From Chryseobacterium endalhagicum (GTDB lineage Bacteria > Bacteroidota > Bacteroidia > Flavobacteriales > Weeksellaceae): DNA of 64,000 nucleotides. The stretch's first letter is position 1, and every line of letters begins with the position of its first letter. Below the pieces are notes generated by a model, which was not told the DNA's origin, searched no databases, and was given only the letters and a program-made list of their open reading frames with translations. Below, in pieces: positions 58,122 through 64,000 of this stretch. A program made the translations under genes and the position numbers. The stretch covers positions 124,001 through 188,000 of the forward strand of contig NZ_JAELVM010000002.1 in assembly GCF_016745235.1 (NCBI RefSeq), in the 5' to 3' direction.

Positions 58122-61082
58122 TTATTTTTTGATCAGTTTTGTATTGTACGTGTTTTTGTCATCTTTAAGAGTGATCACATACATTCCTTTGATCAGTGAT
58201 GCTACATTAATTCTGTTGCTACCGTCTGTCTGACCTTGCTGAACCAATCTTCCGTCTGCACTGAAGATGCTGTAATCCGCTTTTCCTTTCAGGTTCTTCA
58301 CTTCTACGAAAGTATCTGCAGGGTTTGGATAAATAGAAACTTCTGAACCTTTTGGATTGTTCACATCATTTACTGCTAATCCGCTGGTGATTTTCACTGA
58401 AAGATCCATTACGCTTCCCGCCTGGTTGGTATTTCCACAAGCATTGGCCAAAGCTCCGTTGAAATTCCCGGCTACTCTCATTCTCAATAATTTATCACCG
58501 CTGTAAGCTGTTGCCGGAACAGTGAAACTGGCTGTTTCTGTTCTTGTTCCAGCTACAGAATTGGAGGTCATTACTTTTTCAGTGGCTTCAAAAACGCCGT
58601 TTCTGTTGTAATCGATCCATGCATTTACAGTAAACGGATACTGCCCATAACTGGAAGAACTTCCCGCCAATACGGAAATATTGTATTGAGTTCCTTTTGT
58701 AAGGTTGACGATCTGCGCTGCGTTTTCACTTACATCTTTGTATGATCTGAAAGTTCCGTCCTGATAGTTAACATTGGAAACCTGAACACGGGCAATGGTA
58801 CCCAACTGGTTGATGCCTGTGTTTAGCAAACAGTAATCTATTCCTGTTTTTAATCCTTTTGTTTTGAAGGTATAATTCGTTGAGAAAGCTCCAGGCACGC
58901 TGTTTACTACAGCTGCCACCTGTACTTCAAAGTTTGTTTCATCTTCCAAACCTGTCAAAGCTACAGAATTCACTGTACTTGTTGTATTGGACCAGGTTGT
59001 AGTTCCTGCTTTTCTATAGTTTACAGAATAAGTAGCTGCTCCCGGTACGCTGTTCCAGGATACTCTTGCTGTAGTTTTGAACACCTCAGAATCTATTGCG
59101 GAAACGCCTGTTGGCGCAGCTGAAGTGGATGTCGGCGCTGTCCCGACGGTTACTGCCGGAGATACCGCATAGAATATATTACCCAATGCGGATATTCTTA
59201 ATTTAACAGCTCCTGTTAAACTTGCAGGCATCTGAACTGTATAGCTTCCACTGTTTGGTACTGAAGCCGCAAGATCGGTCCACGTAACGCCGTTATCAGC
59301 GGTGTAATCTATTTTTACATTTGCTACATTATAAGGGGCAGCTGTTGTATTGGCCGCATCCCACTGAATGGTGTTTGATGCATTATTATACAATACTGAA
59401 GCCGCGGTAAGCCCGTTAAATTTGAACGGTCCATCGTTTCCTACCGTTACTGTAGTTTCCGAAGAAGAAACCATTGGTCTTACAGGGTTTGCATCCCTCA
59501 ATGTTACAGCATATTTTAAAACTCTTGGAATATAAGACACGGTTTCCCAATTTGCCTTATCCGTAAGTTTTCCGTCCATTACAGCAGTAAAACTTGGGAA
59601 ATATCTTCTTCCGCCTACTGTTCCGAAATATGATCTTGCTATACTTCCTTCGGTGTTGTATCCCCAACCGCTGTCTCCGGAAATGGTGTTGTTGCCTCCT
59701 ACACTGTCATACTGCTCCCATGTGTAGGTAAACGGATCGCTCTGTGCATCTGTTGCGGATGCATCAAGATAGTAAGCTGTTCCTTTGGGAATAGTTTTTG
59801 CCGTAAGAGGTGAAATCGCAGGTGCTGTGTTGGTTGTAATGTCTTCGGATGTTCCACATGCTGTTTTCCCGTCCAGACTGGTTAATATCTGATTGATTGA
59901 GGAATAATGGAAATAAGCATCGGAGTTCATCTGTACATTATCTCCTGTAATTCCTGCATATGCCATGATGGTAGTTCCTCCTCCCGGTTCTATATTAACT
60001 CCTGAATTTTCAGATGAATGAGAGAATGTGTGGTTTCCACCAAGCTGGTGCCCCATTTCGTGGGCTACGTAGTCAATGTCAAATAAATCTCCTACAGGGT
60101 TTGTATTTTGAGTGAATGCGGATCCTTTAGCCAGGTTAGTGGCACTTGTAGGATCTTTACATGTAGATCCAATGGAACCTGCATTTCCGTTTCCTCCGGC
60201 AGCATTGAATACGTGCCCCATATCATAGTTTGCATTACCCACCACGGAGGTCAGGGTCTGCTGAAGGTTAAGATTTAAATTTCCGGTATATGGATCTGCT
60301 GTAGGATCTGTATATATAATGGCCGGAATATCCTGAATAATTGTTTTGATCCCAAATTCTTTTTCAAATACGCCATTCACACGGGTCATGGTGGCATGCA
60401 TCTGGATTACCGTATTCACTATTCCTCCGGCAGGATCAAATTTCTTGGTATATTCTCCAGTCGTGGAAAGAGCCAGTCTATAGGTTCTGTATTTTGTAAT
60501 GGAAGGTCTGTCGGTGATTCCTATATTGGAAAGATTATTTTTTCCATGAATTTCCAGTGATTTGATATCCTTGGTATTTTTCTCTTCTGTAGTACATTCA
60601 AATCCATTATCACTGGCTGTTCTTTTTGTTTTGTAGAACACCCCGTAAGTCTGCTTATCTGTAGTGATAGGCTCTATAAACTGAAATACTCCGTTTTTGA
60701 TAATCATAGACTGTATCTCAGTAGGTGCAGTACTGAATCTTACATATTTGGCAGGATCATCAACTCCTACCCCTACATACGACCCCAGCTGGTACCTATC
60801 GGCCAGAGATTTTTCAGCAACAGGATTGCTGTATACGGCAAACTTTTCAATTTTTCCTTCCGCTGTAGGAAGAGAAACAATCACAGGTTTTGCGTCTTTA
60901 CCGGTTTCTACAGCATCTTTCAGAATATTTCTAAGCGATGCCAGGTCTACTCTGTATGAGTATTGAACTTCAACTTCTTTTCTGATTTGAGAAGTTTTCT
61001 GGGATGCAGGTTCCCACCTTTGTGCATTAGCAGAAGCCAAACCGGCAGCCAGAGCACAAACTAGTAAAATTTTCTTTTTCAT
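58122..61082 (-). CDS. Reprolysin-like metalloprotease with GEVED and T9SS sorting domains
   Basis: A 986-residue secreted protease. A signal peptide (about 1-21, ending ANAQ) leads into a propeptide-like region. The M12-type zinc motif HEMGHQLGGNH is near 341, followed by a Met-turn-like GTTIMAYAGI. Next come a fibronectin-III-like domain (about 655-740), a GEVED domain with WIDYNRNGVFEATEKV (about 835) and a C-terminal type A T9SS sorting domain (IYPNPADTFVEV, KGMYVITLKD). It should be exported across the outer membrane. A close tandem paralogue follows upstream on the same strand. Confidence 0.93.
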   Translation of the reverse strand: MKKKILLVCALAAGLASANAQRWEPASQKTSQIRKEVEVQYSYRVDLASLRNILKDAVETGKDAKPVIVSLPTAEGKIEKFAVYSNPVAEKSLADRYQLGSYVGVGVDDPAKYVRFSTAPTEIQSMIIKNGVFQFIEPITTDKQTYGVFYKTKRTASDNGFECTTEEKNTKDIKSLEIHGKNNLSNIGITDRPSITKYRTYRLALSTTGEYTKKFDPAGGIVNTVIQMHATMTRVNGVFEKEFGIKTIIQDIPAIIYTDPTADPYTGNLNLNLQQTLTSVVGNANYDMGHVFNAAGGNGNAGSIGSTCKDPTSATNLAKGSAFTQNTNPVGDLFDIDYVAHEMGHQLGGNHTFSHSSENSGVNIEPGGGTTIMAYAGITGDNVQMNSDAYFHYSSINQILTSLDGKTACGTSEDITTNTAPAISPLTAKTIPKGTAYYLDASATDAQSDPFTYTWEQYDSVGGNNTISGDSGWGYNTEGSIARSYFGTVGGRRYFPSFTAVMDGKLTDKANWETVSYIPRVLKYAVTLRDANPVRPMVSSSETTVTVGNDGPFKFNGLTAASVLYNNASNTIQWDAANTTAAPYNVANVKIDYTADNGVTWTDLAASVPNSGSYTVQMPASLTGAVKLRISALGNIFYAVSPAVTVGTAPTSTSAAPTGVSAIDSEVFKTTARVSWNSVPGAATYSVNYRKAGTTTWSNTTSTVNSVALTGLEDETNFEVQVAAVVNSVPGAFSTNYTFKTKGLKTGIDYCLLNTGINQLGTIARVQVSNVNYQDGTFRSYKDVSENAAQIVNLTKGTQYNISVLAGSSSSYGQYPFTVNAWIDYNRNGVFEATEKVMTSNSVAGTRTETASFTVPATAYSGDKLLRMRVAGNFNGALANACGNTNQAGSVMDLSVKITSGLAVNDVNNPKGSEVSIYPNPADTFVEVKNLKGKADYSIFSADGRLVQQGQTDGSNRINVASLIKGMYVITLKDDKNTYNTKLIKK

Positions 61083-61121
61083 AATTCACATAGATTATTA
61101 AAAAATACTATCCATTTTTTA

Positions 61122-61129
61122 CAAAAATA
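61122..61129 (-). promoter_or_regulatory. Promoter -7 box of the first metalloprotease gene
   Basis: It reads TATTTTTG on the minus strand, 40 bases before the ATG. The -33 position is poor. Confidence 0.45.
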
Positions 61130-61276
61130 AAAATTTAAACCACATTACTATCACAAAAAAAGACATTTCATATTAAAATATTAAAATAAGGATGAAAGAT
61201 TATTCCCAGCCTTCATTTTAGGATGTTGATATTTTCTTAAACATTTAAGAATAATTAAAAAGGCTGTTAAATAAAA

Positions 61277-61302
61277 AGACCGGACAAATGCCCGGTCTTC
61301 AT
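61277..61302 (-). terminator. Terminator of the second metalloprotease gene
   Basis: Stem AGACCGG (61277-61283) / CCGGTCT (61292-61298) with a following T-run on the minus strand. The hairpin and flanking bases match the first paralogue's terminator. Confidence 0.8.
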
Positions 61303-61320
61303 TATAGATGTACTTACTTA

Positions 61321-64000
61321 TTATTTTTTGATAAGCTTGTTGGTGTACGTGTTTTTCTCATCTTTGATGGTTACCACATACATTCCTTTAGTTAAACCAG
61401 CTACGTTAATGATCTGATCAGTAACATCACCGCTTTGAACCAATCTTCCGTCTGCGCTGTAGATTTTGTAATCCGCTTTTCCTTTAAGGTTGGTAACGCC
61501 TACAAAATTATCTGCCGGGTTTGGATAAATTTCAACTTCAGTATTGGTTTCTTTGGTTTCATCTACAGCCAGTGCTGATCCAAAAATTCTCACTGAGAAA
61601 TCCATTACACTTCCTGCTCCGCTTGTTATGCTGCCGTTGGTACCACAAGCATTACTTAATGCAGAAGAATAGTTACTGGCTACTCTCATTCCCACAACTC
61701 TGTTTCCTACAAGTGCTGAAGCCGGAACGGTAAAGTTACCTGCAACGTTTCCTACACCTAAACCTCCTGACACCTGGCTGTAGTTGGTTGCAGGGCTGGT
61801 GTACACTTTTTCAGTGGATTCGTAAACACCGTTTCTGTTATAGTCAATCCAAACATTATAAGTCATAGGAGCACTCTGGTTGTACAATCCGAAAATAGTG
61901 ATCGGATAAGAGTTTCCTCTGATCAGGTTGATTATTTTTGTAGGGATTTCGCTTACATCTTTGTAAGATCTAACGTTGGTATCGATGTGGTTCACATTGG
62001 AAAGCTGTACTCTTGCGATGTTTCCTACAGCATTATACCCTGTATTTAAGATACAGTAGTTGATTCCTGTTGCCAATGGTTTTGTTTTGAAAACATAGTT
62101 TGAAGAGTAGCTTCCAGGTACACTGTTTACAACAGCAGCCACCTGAGTTTCATAAGCTGATTCGTCTTCAAGCCCAGACACCAATAATGAGTTCGTTGTG
62201 CTTGTCGCGTTAGTCCAGGCTGCAGCCCCTATTTTTCTGTAGTTTACAGAATAAGTAGTTGCTCCCGGTACACTGTTCCATGAAATTACCGCTGAGTTTT
62301 TAAGAATATCCGCAGATGTAGTGGATAATCCTGTTGGCGCAGCTGTAGTAGAAGTTGGTGCAGTACCAATAGTTACAGCAGGAGATACTGCGTAGAAAAT
62401 ATTGTTGATTGCTGATACTCTCAATTTAACAGCACCTGTTAAGCTTGCCGGCATTTGTGCAGTATAGCTTCCTGTATTTGGTGCAGAAGCTACAAGGTCT
62501 GTCCATGTAGTTCCGTTATCTGCTGTATAGTCTATTTTAACGTTAGCCACATTATAAGGAGCAGCTGTAGTATTGGCTACGTCCCACTTAATGGTGTTTG
62601 ATGCGTTATTATAAAGAACTGTAGCAGTGGTAAGACCGCTGAATTTAAATGGTCCGTCGTTACCTACATTTACAGTAGTTTCTAAAGAAGAAAGCATTGG
62701 TCTTTGTGCATTCTCATCTCTTACCGTTACTGCATAATGCAATAATCTTGGAACATAAGATACCGTTTCCCAGTTTGGAGTTGTATCTTGTGCAGGGTCG
62801 GTTTTTTTAGTCAGAGTTCCGTTCATTACCAAAGGCAGGCTCGGGAAATATCTTCTTCCGCTTGTTGTTCCGAAATAAGATCTCGTTAATGCTCCCATAG
62901 AGTTGTACCCCCATCCGGCATCTCCGGAAATAGTAGCATCATCATTTACACTGTCATACTGCTCCCAAGTGTATTTAATAGGATCTGTATCTGTTGCTGA
63001 TGCCTCTAAATAATAAGCTGTTCCTTTTGGAATGCTGTATGCTGTAAGAGGAGCAATAACAGGTGCCGTGTTGGTTGTAATATTCTGAGAAACACCACAG
63101 GTTGTTTTAGAATCCAGGTTGTTAAGAATCTGGTTTACTGAAGCGTAGTGGAAATAAGCATCAGAGCTCATCTGTACATTATCCCCTGTAATTCCTGCAT
63201 AGCCCATGATGGTAGTACCACCTCCCGGCTCTACATTTACATTGGAACCTTCTGTATTATGTGAGAAGGTATGGTTTCCACCTAACTGGTGTCCTAATTC
63301 GTGTGCTACGTAATCGATGTCAAAAGAATCTCCGGATGGAATTCCGTTGGCAGGAGAAGTAAATCCGGAACCTTTGTAAGCTACCGGCGAACCTTGGTTC
63401 AATGTCATATCATCGCTGCAGATACATCCGATACATCCGGCATTACCGCCTCCTCCATCAGCACCAAATAAGTGACCGATATCGAAATTGGCTTCTCCAA
63501 CGTTGTTGTGAAGAACATTCATTAATTCTCCGTTCCACAATCCATCATCTACACCCGGTCCGGACTCTGAATAAGGATCTGTAGCCGCCGCAGGATAAAT
63601 AATATTCTGATAATCCTGAAGAAGAAGTTTAATCCCAAAGTCTTTTTCGAAAACTCCGTTTACCCTGGTCATTGTATTGTTGATCTGCGTTACCGCTCCT
63701 GGAATACCTCCAAAATAAGCTGTATATTCTCCTGTAGTAGACATGGCCAGCCTGTATGTTCTGTATTTTGTGCTTGCCGGTCTGTTGGTAATCCCTACGT
63801 TAGAAAGATTTTTTTTTCCGTTCTGCTTTAAAAGCTGGATATCTTTGATGTTGGTTTCATTGGTCCCACATTCAAACCCCTGCTCGCTATTTGTTCTTTT
63901 TGTTTTATAGAATACTCCATAAGTCTGCTTATCTGTAGTGATAGGCTCTATAAACTGGAAAACACCGTCTTTGATAATCATAGACTGCATTTCCGTTGGA
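61321..64000 (-). CDS. Reprolysin-like metalloprotease, tandem paralogue (5' end beyond window)
   Basis: The coding frame is still open at the window edge. The first visible codons give P-T-E then MQSMIIKDG, matching residues inside the first paralogue, so the N-terminus and signal peptide are missing. At least 892 residues are seen: the zinc motif HELGHQLGGNH, GTTIMGYAGI, a fibronectin-III-like domain, a GEVED domain (WIDYNRNGVYESTEKV) and a T9SS sorting tail. It is longer in the prodomain-protease region than the paralogue, with two Cys-containing segments (GCIGCICSDD) absent there. It is the product of a tandem duplication. Confidence 0.92.
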   Translation of the reverse strand, partial: PTEMQSMIIKDGVFQFIEPITTDKQTYGVFYKTKRTNSEQGFECGTNETNIKDIQLLKQNGKKNLSNVGITNRPASTKYRTYRLAMSTTGEYTAYFGGIPGAVTQINNTMTRVNGVFEKDFGIKLLLQDYQNIIYPAAATDPYSESGPGVDDGLWNGELMNVLHNNVGEANFDIGHLFGADGGGGNAGCIGCICSDDMTLNQGSPVAYKGSGFTSPANGIPSGDSFDIDYVAHELGHQLGGNHTFSHNTEGSNVNVEPGGGTTIMGYAGITGDNVQMSSDAYFHYASVNQILNNLDSKTTCGVSQNITTNTAPVIAPLTAYSIPKGTAYYLEASATDTDPIKYTWEQYDSVNDDATISGDAGWGYNSMGALTRSYFGTTSGRRYFPSLPLVMNGTLTKKTDPAQDTTPNWETVSYVPRLLHYAVTVRDENAQRPMLSSLETTVNVGNDGPFKFSGLTTATVLYNNASNTIKWDVANTTAAPYNVANVKIDYTADNGTTWTDLVASAPNTGSYTAQMPASLTGAVKLRVSAINNIFYAVSPAVTIGTAPTSTTAAPTGLSTTSADILKNSAVISWNSVPGATTYSVNYRKIGAAAWTNATSTTNSLLVSGLEDESAYETQVAAVVNSVPGSYSSNYVFKTKPLATGINYCILNTGYNAVGNIARVQLSNVNHIDTNVRSYKDVSEIPTKIINLIRGNSYPITIFGLYNQSAPMTYNVWIDYNRNGVYESTEKVYTSPATNYSQVSGGLGVGNVAGNFTVPASALVGNRVVGMRVASNYSSALSNACGTNGSITSGAGSVMDFSVRIFGSALAVDETKETNTEVEIYPNPADNFVGVTNLKGKADYKIYSADGRLVQSGDVTDQIINVAGLTKGMYVVTIKDEKNTYTNKLIKK

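Noticed and set aside
1-64000. Insertion sequence, prophage, CRISPR array or tRNA genes
   Set aside because: No transposase, integrase, repeat-spacer array or tRNA cloverleaf was recognised anywhere in the window.

Overview
The window looks like a chromosomal stretch from a Chryseobacterium-type flavobacterium (Bacteroidota, Flavobacteriales, Weeksellaceae). The DNA is AT-rich. Promoters show the Bacteroidota -7 box TAnnTTTG instead of a sigma70 -10 box, and Shine-Dalgarno sequences are scarce. There are many short-signal lipoproteins, a fused CcoN/CcoO oxidase subunit, and large secreted proteases with a C-terminal type IX secretion (T9SS) sorting domain. I see no tRNA, rRNA, CRISPR array, insertion sequence or prophage.

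Layout. 0.2-3.7 kb: a YD-repeat lipoprotein, an RluA-type pseudouridine synthase, a small membrane protein, panB and a Crp/Fnr regulator. 3.7-12.6 kb: a full cbb3 oxidase locus (ccoI, ccoS, ccoNO, ccoQ, ccoP, ccoG, ccoH/fixH and a SafE-like membrane protein), divergent from the Crp/Fnr gene. Two TGA-N6-TCA sites lie in its control regions. 12.7-18.4 kb: exported proteins of unknown function, serS and a lipoprotein. 18.4-20.3 kb: a polysaccharide flippase and an acyltransferase. 20.3-26.3 kb: a minus-strand block with two Fe-S proteins, an MlaD-type lipid-transport protein and a PpiD/SurA-type chaperone. 26.6-33 kb: lon, an AI-2E family exporter, an orphan double-glycine Cys-rich peptide, a DoxX-like protein and a glutaryl-CoA-type dehydrogenase. 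33-36.2 kb: a DUF4349 lipoprotein, then a GumN-ECF sigma-membrane protein operon. 36.3-41 kb: a tautomerase-fold protein, pgi, a methyltransferase, folD and queE. 41.2-45.3 kb: a sugar-phosphate transferase, then MlaE/MlaF-type ABC transporter genes translationally coupled to an outer-membrane barrel gene. 45.3-50.3 kb: an M48 protease, a DUF4251 protein, meaB, two tandem cytochrome c lipoproteins, an enolase-superfamily epimerase and a lipoprotein.

50.3-54.8 kb is the most unusual region. It is a minus-strand operon: very basic unknown protein, RtcB RNA ligase, nucleotidyltransferase, PrfH ribosome-rescue factor, TPR protein. It looks like a repair system for nuclease-damaged ribosomes with uncharacterised accessory parts. 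Just upstream sits a self-contained transcription unit with a strong promoter, a 40-codon reading frame without a standard start, a possible RNA stem and an intrinsic terminator. It could be a small gene, a non-coding RNA or an attenuated leader of the operon.

54.8-64 kb: an M28 aminopeptidase, methylmalonyl-CoA mutase large subunit, and two tandem paralogous T9SS-secreted metalloproteases, the last cut by the window edge.

Gene starts were moved inward from the longest reading frame where that frame began with TTG/GTG or ran upstream of a signal peptide or promoter. Such cases are stated in the entries. All functional calls come from motif reading; no database search was run.
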